A stretch of 64,000 nt of DNA from Acanthamoeba sp. SK_2022b (Eukaryota > Discosea > Longamoebia > Acanthamoebidae): assembly GCA_027943245.1 (NCBI GenBank), contig JANDJZ010000064.1:62001-126000 (forward strand). Reading direction: 5' to 3'. The notes below the pieces were generated by a model. That model worked only from the letters and a program-made list of their open reading frames with translations. It did no database searches and was not told where the DNA came from. This document shows, in pieces, positions 24,904 through 37,229 of the stretch. Made by a program: the position numbers and the translations under genes. Position 1 is the stretch's first letter; every line of letters begins with the position of its first letter.

Positions 24904-27900
24904 AGCGGCACATGATACGAACCAGAAAGCCATTGGTAGAGGGAGAGTTTGGTGAGGCTCCCTTGGCCAAGAGGAAATCGACGCAATCGGAGCTGCCGCT
25001 CATGGTGGCCTTGTGCAGCGGTCGCTTGCCTGCGTGCAATTGGTTCCACTTATGTGAGCTGCGCCGTTCGTCGACCACGCCAGGGATACTGGCAGGGTTT
25101 ACCTTTGTGGTCGGCGCCGTTGATGTCGGCGCCTCGCTCCACCAAACCCTGCACGAATTCCAGGTGGCCTCTGTACGCCGCTGTAGAGAGGGAGAGGGAG
25201 AGGCGTACAGGTGGTTGATCTAAGTTTCCAAATGCGAATACAAGGCATTCGAATGAAGGGAGAGGGATACCGATATGCAGTGCAGCGTGGAGTGCGTTGT
25301 CTACCGAGTTGATGTCCGCCCCTTCCTCGAGCAGTAACCAAAAGCACTGCTCATAGCCTGGGTCGACAACAAATCACCGTCAATATCGTGCCTTGTCCCC
25401 TCCCCACATACACCCCGTACCGTGTTCTTTTTGTTGCGGGGTGCAGTCCACAACATTGTGGATGGCTGCTCTTCCGTCTTGTCCCTTGTTGTTGATGAAA
25501 TCTGAAGCAGGCTAGTCAGCCGACGCCTTCTAACCGTTCAATGTGTTATGTTTGGAAGATGACATGGAGTACCGAGCACGGAGGCCGGGTCGGTTTCCTT
25601 CTTCTTGCTGAGGAGGAGGAGCATGGCCGAGATGTTGCCCTTCTTGGCGGCGAGATTGAGCGGCGTGTCGTTGTTGGCGTCTCTATCGCTTATCATGCGC
25701 TTGGCCCTCTCCTTGCCCACGCGTTCGAGCAGGTAGGACAGGCATTCCAGGTTGTCGTTCTCCGCCGCCAGGTGTATGAAGCCCTTGCCCAGCCCGTTCT
25801 TCGCATCCAGCACCTCTTCCTTGCCGCCCTGGCTGACGTCTGTTTGGGCCCATGCGCGTGCGTGTGAGATCGTGCGCGCGTGCCCATAGAGGCCATCGAC
25901 GAGAGGTAGGTCTCCCTCGTATTGCATGCTGGGAGAGACAGAGGGGTACCCTGTTCGATGAGCAGCTTCAGGATGTGGCGGCAGCCTCGGTTCACGGCCA
26001 GCAAGAAGGGGGTGAGGCCCTCGTGGTTCTTCTCGTTGAGCTGGATGACGTCCTTGAAGGCGGCCACGAGGTAGCTGGCGAGGCCCCGGCGCCCGTTCTT
26101 GATGGCCAAGTGGATGCAGGCGTTACCGTCGGTGTCCTTGGCGTTGATGTCCTCCTCCCTGAGCCTGATGCCGGCCTGGTCGGTCAGGTACTGGAAAACC
26201 TCCTTGCTGCCGTTCTTGGCCGCGTAGTGTAGGATCGTTTGGCCATTGCTGTCCTTCTCCAACGCCCCAATCCCTTCCTGTTGCGTGTCATCAGCACCAT
26301 GATCCACACACGCACAGCCAGAAAAAGAGACAGACACGCAGGCACACGAAGCTGTTTGCATAGCTCGTGTTGAGTGAGGGAACAACGTGCCTTGAGCAAG
26401 AAAGCGACGCACTTGAGTTTTTCCTCGTTGTCTTTGCGATTCTTCTCGGCCTCGGCCTGAACGAGCTTGTCGATCAGGAGAGCCTCTTCCTCCTGCTTCT
26501 TCCTTCGCTTGCTCTCCTCTCGCTCTCGCTTCTTCTCCCTCTCCTTCCCCTTGGTATGATGCTCGCTCTCGGTGTCGCTCGAAGGAGGCTGCTTGCGCGG
26601 GCTCTTGAGGATCATGCGCCTGGGGCTCTTCTTCTTCATGTCCGCGTTGCTCTTCTCCTTCTTCAACTCCTTCTTGTTGATCTTACTCTCCTTCTTGCCC
26701 TTCTTCTCGGCCTTCCTCTTGTGCTTGCCGGCGTCCACCAGAGCCGGCTGGTCGTCGATGTCGGCCACATCGCTTCCGTCGCATGCGTCGGCCATGGCCT
26801 TGACCACCACGTGAAGCGCGGTCATGCCGCTGTCGCCGGCGGTTCGCTTGAGCAACGACCTACCTCCCTTCTTGAGCAGCTTATGCAGGTAGTCGGGTCG
26901 GCCCTTTGAAGCGGCGTAGTGGACGCAGGTTCGCTGGTCCTTGGTAAGCGCGTGAACGTCGACGCCCTGGTGCTCAATCAACATGTCGAACACCTGCAAA
27001 CCAATGAGCGGCGGGCGACCACCAAGCTCGACGTCAATGTTGTTCAAAAAGAACGAAGCCCCCGAGACAAAGAACGAAGAAAGCGATAACGGCGTACGTC
27101 GGGCTGGTCGAGCAGGCAGGCGATGTGGAGGGGAGTCTCGCCAGAGTCGTTGATAATGTTGACATCGGCGCCGTACTTGAGCAGGAGCCTAACAAACGAC
27201 GCATGTCCGCGCGCAACAGCCTTGTGTAAGGCGGAACTAACAAAGAGGACGCGACACAAAGTGGCACGATTTGGTGAGTATGTGGTGTGGGAAGCGAGCG
27301 TGATGCGACGAATGCTAATAAGGAGGCTCTGAAAGGCAAACCTGCAGACCGAATCAAGAGAATTGACAGCAGCGCCATTGGCCAACAGGAACGCGCTGAC
27401 GTTGACCGAACCATTGTGAGCCTTGAAGCGAGAGGATGCAAGCACCAGTGAGAAATGGGTTGACCGAGCTGAAACCTCAAAGTGATCTGGAACGCACGGC
27501 GTAGTGGAGTGGAGTCCATCCAGCATTGCAGGTCACATCGAGCATCCCTTCCTTTTTCTTCTTGAGCTCTTTGAGACAGTAAGAGTGGTTATTGGAAGCC
27601 GCCAGGTGATACGCCGTCAGACCACTGGTTTGGTTTGGTTTGGTTTGGTTTGGTTTGGTTTGGTTTGGTTTGGTTTGGTTTGGTTTGGTTTGGTTGGTAG
27701 GAGACGACAACGCCGAACAAGATCTAACGATACGGTAGGTACCTCTGGCTCTTGAGCGTCACGTCGGCTCCAGAGTTAAGGAGAAGCGCCAGCGCTTCCT
27801 TGCGGTTGCGCAAGGCTGCGAAATGCAGCGGGCTGAACCCTCTGTGCACTCACCGACGTACACATCGGTCGGGGAGAGCGAGAGTCCGATCGGTTAGCGA

Positions 27901-28416
27901 TGATGAATCCTGCCAGGAGTTCTTGTGACAAAGGAGGGCGAACCGCTCGTCGGTGATGTTAACGTTGGCCCCCTTCTTGAGCAGCACCGCAGCAAAGTCA
28001 ACCCGGTTTATCTCCACCGCTTCGTGAAGCAGCGACCAGCCGCCCTTGCCCACTTTGTCCTTGTCCTCATTGAGCGCCGAAGACGACGAATCGTCGGCGA
28101 GGCCCTCGTTCTTGTCGGACACGTCGTTCCCCGTGGGCGACGTGACAACAATGTTGGCACTACGCCCTTCGTGGATGGCCCGGTTAAGCAGGAAGGTGTG
28201 GTTGAGCACGTCGGCAACGCTTTCTCCAGGCTGCGTGGGCCGGCACTGCGCCAGCAGCGCCTCGAACCCCGCAGCGTCCACCGACGCTTGGCCCACCGCA
28301 GCGAACAGTTTCTGCCCCAACAAAGGCCAATAGGAAAAGAAGGTGGGGTGAGGCAGTTGCAAAACACGAAAAAAAAAAGAAGAAAGTACCAGCCGCAGCT
28401 CCTCGCCGCCCTCCAT
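20819..28416 (-). CDS. Giant multi-ankyrin-repeat protein, spliced
   Basis: Ankyrin repeats (TPLHxAA...G...LLxxGADVN pattern) run almost without interruption through the gene. Examples are GWSLLHEAVEINRVDFAAVL (about 28000), SGETPLHIACLLDQPDV (about 27150), NGQTILHYAAKNGSKEV (about 26220), HKGKRPLHKATMSGSSDC (about 25020), GNTALHLACTSSRLHS (about 22400) and GRAPIHYAAEGGNVDALQLL (about 21440). I estimate about 30 repeats. The start ATG (forward 28414-28416) gives MEGGEELRL, spliced to KLFAAVGQASVDA. A Lys-rich charged insert lies at about 26400-26760 and a second short basic one near 24000-24060. The last exon ends TFGPLTSKP with TAA at 20819-20821. The role is presumably protein-protein scaffolding; no enzymatic domain was found. 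The very long span could hide two genes, but I saw no internal gene boundary. Confidence 0.82.
24810..24902 (-). repeat. GT dinucleotide repeat in ankyrin gene intron
   Basis: An interrupted GT tract (with GCGT units) on the coding strand, between two ankyrin exons. Confidence 0.85.
27625..27694 (-). repeat. (CCAAA)n pentanucleotide repeat ending in a splice acceptor (ankyrin gene)
   Basis: On the coding strand about 13 CCAAA units end in CCAG, and the ankyrin exon SGLTAYHLAA starts directly after. The donor is AG|GTACCT at about 27747, and the frame joins as SQ-S-GLTAY. Confidence 0.85.
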
Positions 28417-28727
28417 CTCTTGGCTTTGGCAGAATATCGCAAATTAATTGCACCGGGCAGAAAGAAAATTAAAAGAAATGCAAAGAAAACTTATCTCCAG
28501 AGAGGAAAGAGACGCGAAATGCCAGCGTCAATTTGGCGTGCAAAACCTGCTTGCCAAAAGAGAGCTCTTGGGCGCAACAGCAATCCCGCCTCACGGTTGA
28601 AAACAACCGCGGAGTGCGGAAGCGGGGGAGGCTTCCTGCACAGCAGCAACAAGGAGCGGAGAGACAGATCAGAGAGAGAGAGAGAGAGGGAGTAAGGGGC
28701 AGCACGTTCAAGAGGGAAGGGAGGCCA
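28417..28727. promoter_or_regulatory. Divergent promoter region between ankyrin gene and kinase C
   Basis: The ankyrin gene starts leftward at 28416 and kinase C rightward at 28728, so 311 bases must contain both promoters. The segment has a short GA-repeat tract at about 28670-28690 near the kinase start. No TATA or other core element is convincing. An upstream open frame in the kinase C frame reaches back to 28533, so the kinase start could be earlier. Confidence 0.5.
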
Positions 28728-29927
28728 ATGGAAAGCGCCAAGCCCCCAAGGAAGGAGCGACGACAGGTGGACTTGGCGCCTGACTTAGTATCCACTGACC
28801 TGCCGGACGATGAACTCGACAACAATCTCTCGGTACGCACACATCCGTTCTGCCCTCCACGGCATCTTTCAATCTGCCGCCCTCCCAGGATGATCATCCC
28901 AAAAGAACGAAGGATCCCTCGCGATTGTTAATTTTGTTTTTCAAAATTGATTGCACGTTGGTGTCTTGCACCGCTAAGCCACGTTCTGTTGTTGCTACTT
29001 GCTGCCTTATGTTTCCTTCCTCTGCCTCTCTCCCACGTCCAAAAACGTCATATTTTCTCTATTTTATGTCAGCGTTGTCTTTGTTGTGTGTTGGTCCTTA
29101 ACCCTCGCCCTCCTCCTTCGGCTGGCCTTACCATCGCCCCGCTTATCACCCCACGAGGCCTCCTCTAACGCAAACCTTTTTTGCGGCTGCGTGTCGTTGG
29201 TGTCAACGACTTCGGGACCGTACCGCAGCGTGTGGACGAGGTGCTGACCCTGGTCGAGCAGCCGCTCCAGCGGCGGCGCGAGCGCAAGAGCTTCGATCAG
29301 GTGGTGGCCAAGCTGGCCCAACCGCAGCTGCTGCACCACCATAACAAGCGGCTGCGCGGCCTCGCCCTGGACTGCCTCGAGCAGGTGGTCCGCATCTGCC
29401 AGCTCGAAAACAACGCCAAGGCCGACGAAGAGGCCCAGCCCTCTGCCGAAGCGGCCGGCTTCAACGAGGTGCGTGACATCCCATCCCCGCCCCACCGTGT
29501 ACTCGAAGCCGAAAATGCGGGGATTTATAATTTGCGCGCAAACGCATATGCATATTGTTATTATTATTTGGCTTTTATTCTTTTATTTTATTTATGTTTT
29601 TCTTGCTTATCGGGCTCCGGTGCTACAGGGAGGCGTGGATGCTGCAAAAGCCGTCGGAAGCGGAGACGAGGCGAAGAAGAGAGAACGACACGAGGAAGAG
29701 GATGACGACGATGACGAAGCGGCGAATGACGCTGACTACGAAGACGACGAGGAGGCCGACGACGAGGGAGATGGTCCGGCCGGCAAGAGCGGCGAGCCCA
29801 TGAGCGATGAAGTCGAAAAGCTCGGCATCTGGTGCACGGCGCCCGGTGAAATGCCTCGCCTCATCAGGTCCGCATGCCCATCCATCTGCGACATCGCAAG
29901 CAAACACATCGCTGACGAGGCGCGCCC

Positions 29928-29993
<66 letters not shown>

Positions 29994-30721
29994 GAGAAGG
30001 ACTGGGCCAGCACGCCGCTTGGGCCGATCGCACAGTGGCCCAACACCCTCAAGATCGCGCTGGCCATCTGTCTCTTCACCCGATTCCCGTTTGTGCGTTC
30101 TCTCTCCCAATTGGCCACTCGCTCGCTCTTCCTGTCGTCTCACACCCAAGTCGCTGCCTCCCTTTCCCCGCCCGCGGACAGGTCATATTCTGGGGTCGCG
30201 AGTACCGGATGCTCTATAACGACGCCTACCGATTGATCATGGGCAACAAGCACCCACGCTACTTTGGTGCGCACGCCCGCCCCGTGGCGGAGTCGGTACA
30301 CTGCTGTGCCGGCCAACTGACTGGCGGGACGGGTTCAGGCGAGCCGTACGCCGAGTGCTGGCCGACCATGTGGGCCGAACAGAACCTCGACGAGGTCGTC
30401 AAGTCGTCCCGGGCCAACTGGTTCGAGGATCAGTTCTCCCCCATCGACAGACATGGCTACATCGAGGTACGCTCAGTTCGCTGGCCAGCAACTGCGCTTC
30501 CACGAGGGAGAGGCCTCTCAACTCCCCATCTTTGTCCGGTGCAGGAGGTGTACTTCACATCGTCCTACAGCCCTCTGTTCATGGACGACGGCAGCGTGGG
30601 CGGTCTCTTCACCATCGTCTCGGAGACGACGAACCGTGTGATCGGCGAGCGCCAGCTCCGGTACAACGTCCACGCTTGCACTCGAGTCGCCGGCTGCCGT
30701 ACACTGTGCCTCATATGAGAA

Positions 30722-30767
<46 letters not shown>

Positions 30768-33700
30768 GGTCCGATTATACGCAGAGCGATTCGTGACTTG
30801 GCGGCTTCCGGTGCCGGAGCCAGTACGGCCAAGGACGCCGTTCGCATCGCCGCAGAAGTCATCGCGAGCACCGGCAAGTACGTCGATTCACGCCGCCGAG
30901 TGGTGTGATCGAAATCGGGTCGGCGACTGACCACACGAAAACGTTGCCCGTGCACGTGTGGACAGGTGGGACATCTCCTTCGCCAACATCTACCTGCTGG
31001 ACGAGCGAGCCAAGAGGGCCATCCTGGCAGAGACCGTCGGGCTGGAGAAGGGCACGCTGCTCTGTCCGCAACTCGTCACCCTGTATCGCATGAAGCAATC
31101 GTACAGCTCCCGGCCTAGTCAACTGCTCCCTCCCCGCACACACAACACGCGCGCGCAGTCGTTGACTCTTTTGCATTCAATGGAAACGACACCAGGGACA
31201 GCGAAGACAGTCGAAGCGAGGACGACCGGGAGGAGGAGCAGGGCGGCTTCTGGATCTCGTTCTTCACCGACGTGGTGCAGAAGAAGTCCTCGCAGATCCT
31301 CGACCTCCAGCAATTCGGCAGCGAAGTCCCGCCGTGCAGCGCCTGGAACGAGAGCCCCAGGTCGTGCGTGATACTTCCCATGATGTCGCGAACCGACGCC
31401 GATAAGGTGGTGGGCATCCTCGTGGCCGGAGTCAACCCGCGCCACGAGCTCGACGACAACTACAAGTACGCGTTCTCTCCCCCGAACACATGTCTCGACG
31501 GCGCGGCGCTCACGTGCTATCCTTTGCTTGAATGTTTCGCGCAGAATATTTTTCAATCTTTTCTCTGGTCACGTGGCGTCGATCATCACGACCGCGACGG
31601 CCCGCGAGGAGGAACGCAAACGCGCCGAGGCGCTGGCGGAGCTGGACCGGGCCAAGACCATATTCTTCTCCAACATCTCGCACGAGTTCCGCACGCCGCT
31701 CACCCTCATGCTCGGCCCGCTCGAAGACCTGCTCGACCAGGCCGAGCTGCAGGTCGAGAAGGAGCAGCTCACGCTCATCCACCGCAACGTGCTGCGGCTC
31801 TACAAGCTGGTCAACTCGCTGCTCGACTTCTCGCGCCTCGAGGCCGGCCGAGCCCGCGCCGTCTACGAGCCGGTGGACCTGAGCACCTTCACGCAGGACC
31901 TCGCCTCCATCTTCCGCTCTGCCACCGAGCGCGCGGGGCTCGAGCTCAAGGTCGAGTGTCAGGAGCTGGAGCAACCGGTCTACGTGGACAAGGACATGTG
32001 GGAGAAGATCGTGCTCAACCTGCTCTCCAACGCGCTCAAGTTCACCATGCACGGCCACATTCGAGTCGTGCTCAGCCCACAACCCGGTACGGCCGGGTGC
32101 GCTGCTGGGCTGCCCTTGCTCCCCCGCCATCACCTAACTTCCAAACTCTACGCAGAGGGGCAGGTGGAGCTGACGGTGGAAGACACCGGCATCGGTATCC
32201 CCACGGAAGAGCTGCCCATGCTGGGCAAGCGGTTCCACCGCGTGCAGACGCCCGGCGGTCGCTCGCACGAGGGCACTGGCATCGGTTCGTCGCCCTCCCC
32301 GCCTCTCGTGACGTGCGCCTGTGATTCACCGGGAGAGCGCGCACACACCTAAACCCGTCACTGTACGTGCGCAGGCCTGGCGATGGTGTTCGAGCTAGTG
32401 CGCCTGCATGGCGGCACGGTCGCCGTCGAGAGTCAACTGGGCCACGGTGCGCCATCCCGAGCGCCCTCGGTGTAGTGCGCGCACACTCTTTGGGTCTCCG
32501 AGGCTCAACGTGTCGAGCTCGTGATGTTGCAGGTGCCACGTTTCGCGTGCGGATCCCGTTCGGAATGGAGCACCTGCCGTCGAACCAGATCAAGCGCATC
32601 GTGCGGACCATCCCGCCGTCGTTCCCCAGCACTGCGGTAGCGGCCACGACCAAACCGCCCACCGCGATCGCCTTCACGCCGATGGGCGCCCCGACGACCG
32701 ACCTCGCGCTGCCCGACGAGAGCGCCTCGTTTGCCGACGCGCGACACTACTCGAAGACGGCCTCGTGGTGGCTTCCCTCGATTCCCATCGCCAGCTCGTC
32801 GTCATCGGTCTCGCATCACTCGGCCTCCAATTCGAACTCGCTCTCGGCGTCGTCCTCGTCGTCCACTTCGGCATCGTCATCATCTTCGTCGTCGCCCGTG
32901 CGTTCCTACGCGACATCGCCGGTCACGGGCTCGCCCGAGATGCCGTCGTCCCCGCGCTCGCGCACATCGGCCTCGTTCGCTGTGCTCTCCGACAAGCAGC
33001 CCAAGCGACGCAAGAAGGTATATCTACGCCCACGCACACTCCCCACCTCGGGATAGTTGCCTCACGAGCTACCCGCCTCTTTGACGACGTGCACACATAC
33101 AGAGAAAGGACAACAAGGCCAAGATCCTGCTGGCCGACGACAACTTTGACATGCGCGAGTACGTGGCGCGCCTTCTCAGCGCCAAGTACGAGGTCATCAG
33201 CGTCTCCAACGGTACTCACCCGCCTGCCTGGCATTTTATTATTAACAATAAGAGAATAACAATATCAAATATTAATTTAATGCATTTACTGTTGTACTTT
33301 ATTAATGAACTTGTCGCAGGTCTGGAGGCGCTGAGCATGCTGCGGTCGAGCCCCAATGTGGTGGACCTGGTGCTGACGGACGTCATGATGCCCTTCCTCG
33401 ACGGCTTCGGTCTCCTCAAGGAGATCAGGTCGCGAGACGAGACGCGCACGCTGCCGGTGATCATGCTGTCGGCACGAGCAGGCGAGGAGGCCAGCACCGA
33501 GGGCCTGGCCGAGGGCGCCGACGACTACCTGATCAAGCCCTTCACCGCGCGCGAGCTCCTGTCCCGCGTGGCCTCTCATCTCAAGATGGCGCGCATGCGC
33601 ATGGAGGCCGCCAACACCGAACACAACCTGCGCATGGAGGTGCACGAGGTCAGGGAGCGGCTGGAGCGCATCCTGGCGTCGATCCAAGACGCCGTGGTCT

Positions 33701-35308
33701 CGCTAGACGCGCGCCTGCGCTACGTGTTCGTCAACTCCAACGCGGCCATCCTGCTCGGCGCGAAGAAGGAAGGTGCGTGCGCCACCCGCTCCCTCGCCTC
33801 CCCTGCAAGCCAGGCCTCTTAACGTTTGCGTGCTCGGGCTTGGCGCAACAACTACAACACTTAGACATGATCGGCCACAACGTGTGGCGATTTATGGTCG
33901 ACACGGAGGACCGCCTCGTCAGACGTAACCTCGAGCGAGCCGTGAAGGAGCGGGTTGATCTCGTCTTCGAGTACTACTACGCTGCCAGGGATCGATGGTA
34001 ATCGCGACCACCTCCACGACACGCCATACACTGTCAAACAGCCCACAGGCGCGCTCACTCACCCCCCCCCCCTCTCTCCCACGATCTGTGTTCGAACAGG
34101 TATGAAAGCAGGATTTATCCCGGATCTGACGGGGGTGCGACGATCTACACCATCGATGTCACGTCGCGCAAGAAGTCCGAGCAGCGGCTCTCGCTGCTGG
34201 CGCAGGTAGGCCGCCTTATGGCCGTCAGCGTGGACAGCCACCTTCCGACCCTCCTCTCCGAGGCCCAGAACATCATCGCTGGTACCCCTTCCCTGTGATG
34301 CTGGGATTGTGCGCAAGCTACTGTACGCTTGACTCACCGCATACCGGGCAGGTTCGCTGGTGGCCGATTGGAGCGTGCTCGACCTCGTCGGAGCGAACGG
34401 CGCGATCCAGCGTATCGCCACTCCACACGCGCCCGTCAATCTGTGGAATATCCACAAGATCACTCCGAACAGCAAAGGTACAGGCAATGACAGCTCCCTC
34501 CTCCGTCGGCCTCCTGTCATGAGGCGGTGATGTCTCCTCGCCGCGAACTCACGCACGCATGCACGCCACGCGATAACAACGAAGTAGCGCGCAAGACTTC
34601 CTTCGTCAAGGAGGTCGAGCTGTGCAACGGTGACCTTGTTGGGATCGAGTGCGCCCTGCCCAAGAGCGACAACTTTGTCCTATGTCTCCTGCAGGGACAC
34701 GGCAAGGTGTTCGGCACCTGGGTCTTTACCCGCCAGTCCTTCCTCAACAGCAACTACATGGTACGCCACTTCACTTTTGTCGACAATAATTTGTTATTTG
34801 TTGTTTGTTATTTTTTTTTATTATATTTCGATAAGAAAAGATATAAAAAAGAAGGCTGACGTTGCTTGGGGCGGCAGGACGAGGACCGGGCCGTGTGCGA
34901 GGAGCTGGCGCGACGAGCGGGAATGGCCATCGACAATATTCGCCTGTACAGAGCCGCCGAGAGCGCGAACCTCGCCAAGGACCACTTCTTGGCGGCGCTG
35001 TCGCACGAGCTGCGCACACCGCTCACGCCCGCGCTCCTCCTCTCCGAGTCCCTCCTCGGTGCGTGCGCTTTCTCGCCTTTTGCAGCCCATTCATTTCGCT
35101 GTGTGCAGCTTTCTCACAGCGACTACGTGTTGTGTGGCGGCGCATATGGCAAAGGCGAGGGGCTGCCGCCACATGTCGAAGAGAACGTGCGAATGATCCG
35201 CGAGTCGGTCGAGCTCGAGGTGCAGCTCATCGACGATCTGCTCGACCTCACCAAGATCTCACGGTACCTCCTCCCGCCAAACAAGAGTTACTCCGACGAC
35301 TCTCTCTT

Positions 35309-35357
<49 letters not shown>

Positions 35358-36975
35358 GTGTGTTCTGGGGCTGACGTGGTCTTATTCGGCGGCGCAGAAA
35401 CAAGCTCAAGCTGCACCTGCAGGAGGTGTCGGTACACGAACTCCTCAACCGCACACTCCAAATCGTAGCGCACGAGATCGGAGTAAAGAAGCTGCGTGTG
35501 TCGATGCATCTTGACGGCATTTTTGATCGCCTCACCGGCGACCCCGCCAGGTTCGTCTCCTCGCTTCCCCATTCCCCTGAAGAAAGACTTCGCTCGGGCG
35601 CTGTCGTCCCCGCCATCGCTTGCACTAAACGCGTGTGATCTCTCGTGTTGAGTGCAGGTTGCAGCAGGTGTTCTGGAATATCGTCAAGAACGCCATCAAG
35701 TTCACGCCCGAAGGTGGCGCCATCACCATCCGCACGTACAACTACGAAGAAGACGAGGAGCCGGTCGTGACGACGAAGAAGGAAGGGGGAGGTTTCGGCA
35801 AAGCGGCCGCTGGCGGCAAGGATGCGCCGACCAGCCCGGACAGCCGCAAATCGCCACGGCAGTCGCCCACCGGCAAGCGACGGATGATGCGCGTGGAGAT
35901 CTCGGACACGGGCATCGGCATCGAGAGCCACGTCATTCCACACCTGTTCCGCGCCTTCGAGCAGGGCGACGCGTCGATCACCGTGCGGTTCGGCGGCCTC
36001 GGCCTCGGCCTCGCCATCTCTCGGTACGCCGGCCTGTTTTTCCCGCCCATCAACCCAGCGCAAAGCGTGCCCCCGCGAGGCGCTCTTTCGCCTGACCTGG
36101 GTTTTGGTTCGGTGTGTCGCGGCTCAGATCGTTCGTGGAGATGCACAAGGGCCGGTTGGCGGCCTTCAGCGAGGGAAAGAACAAGGGTGCCACGTTCACC
36201 GTCCACCTCCCCACCGTACGCTTTCCCCTATGACACACCGCTCTCTCCCTCTCTCTCACGTATTGACTCATCGTGCGCCGCCAACCAGTTGGTCGATGCC
36301 GTTCCTCGGGAGCACACGCCCACGCCCCCGCCACCGACGTCGCCCTTCACGTCGCCGCCTCCGCCGTCGGTCGAGGATTTCAGCGCCTTGCCGTCGGCTC
36401 TCATCCCGGTCCCGCAGCCCGTGGCGTCGCCGGCCGCCCTGCAGCCCACCGGCTCTCCTGCGGCCCAGCTGACGGCGCCAACGGCTCTCAAGGTGTTGCT
36501 GGTGGAGGACAACAAGAGCACGCTCATGATCATGTCGCGCCTCCTGCGCCAGAAGCTCAACTACAACGTGCTGGTGGCGTCGTCGGTGGCGGACGCGCTG
36601 CGCGTGGCCGACGAGGAGCACGGCGCATTCGACCTGGTCATCAGCGACATCGGCCTCCCCGACGGCACCGGTCTTCAGCTGATGGTGGCGCTCAAGGCCA
36701 AGTACAACCTGCGGGTGCGGCATCCGTTGCCTCGCTTACCTTTCCTCAGCTGCCGTTGAAGCCTCGAAAGGCGCCAACACGAGAGACTTACTTGGCGCGA
36801 CGTTGCACAGGGCATCGCGTTATCGGGCTACGGTATGGAGGAGGACGTCAAGCGGAGCAAAGACGCCGGCTTCGCGCTCCACCTCACCAAGCCCGTCCAC
36901 TTCGCCTCTCTCTCCTCAGCCATCCACGCCATCTTCCACCAACCGGACGAGGACAAGACGAAGCCACACGCATAG
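28728..36975 (+). CDS. Double hybrid sensor histidine kinase, paralog C, spliced
   Basis: Same architecture as A, B and D. The ATG at 28728 gives MESAKPPRKERRQVDL; after a 400-base intron the N-terminal module continues (29230-29470). A very acidic insert found only in C follows (about 29690-29780). Then PAS1 (29993 to about 30660, [13 protein letters not shown]), GAF1 (about 30780-31470), HisKA1 (about 31640-31890, [15 protein letters not shown]), HATPase1 (about 31935-32570), Ser-rich linker (about 32570-33015, ending in a basic QPKRRKK patch), REC1 (about 33110-33590), PAS2 (about 33650-34230), GAF2 (about 34350-34910), HisKA2 (about 34960-35270), HATPase2 (about 35660-36210), a Pro-rich linker (about 36300-36480) and REC2 (about 36490-36955, [12 protein letters not shown]). 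TAG is at 36973-36975. In C the coding sequence runs straight into REC2 ([13 protein letters not shown]), which supports REC2 being part of the same polypeptide in the other paralogs. Confidence 0.88.
29931..29992 (+). repeat. CA dinucleotide repeat ending in a splice acceptor (kinase C)
   Basis: (CA)n runs directly into CAG at 29990-29992; the exon GGAGAAGGACTGGGCC (EKDWAS, start of PAS1) follows at once. Confidence 0.9.
30724..30768 (+). repeat. GT dinucleotide repeat in kinase C intron
   Basis: (GT)n in the intron between PAS1 and GAF1; the acceptor (ACGCAG) lies about 15 bases downstream. Confidence 0.85.
35302..35352 (+). repeat. TC/GT compound repeat in kinase C intron
   Basis: A TC tract followed by GT units inside the intron that interrupts the HisKA2-HATPase2 junction (acceptor before NKLKLHLQE). 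Confidence 0.85.
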
Positions 36976-37229
36976 GCTCGCCTCGTGCGTCCCGCACACT
37001 TTCTATTTGTTTTCTAAGGAATGAAAAGAATTATTACTGTATCCTACGTGTGCATTTTATGAATTTCTTCGTAGCTCATGTTCCCCCTTAACCGACCTCC
37101 CACCTATGGCTGCCCTCGCCACTCACGTGAGCTTTGCTCGTGGCCCTATGCGGGCCAAGCCCTAAATCAAGCCTCCTTTTTGTGTACGAGATTGATCCTG
37201 CAGCGAGTTGCAGATTTGAGGGCTGAGGG
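36976..37229. promoter_or_regulatory. Gap between kinases C and D
   Basis: 254 bases holding the 3' end of C and the presumed promoter of D. No coding sequence is recognisable and no polyadenylation hexamer is obvious. Confidence 0.4.

Noticed and set aside
27625..27694. TGGTT/CCAAA tract as an interstitial telomere
   Set aside because: The unit is five bases without the usual G-triplet, and it sits in an intron ending at a good acceptor.
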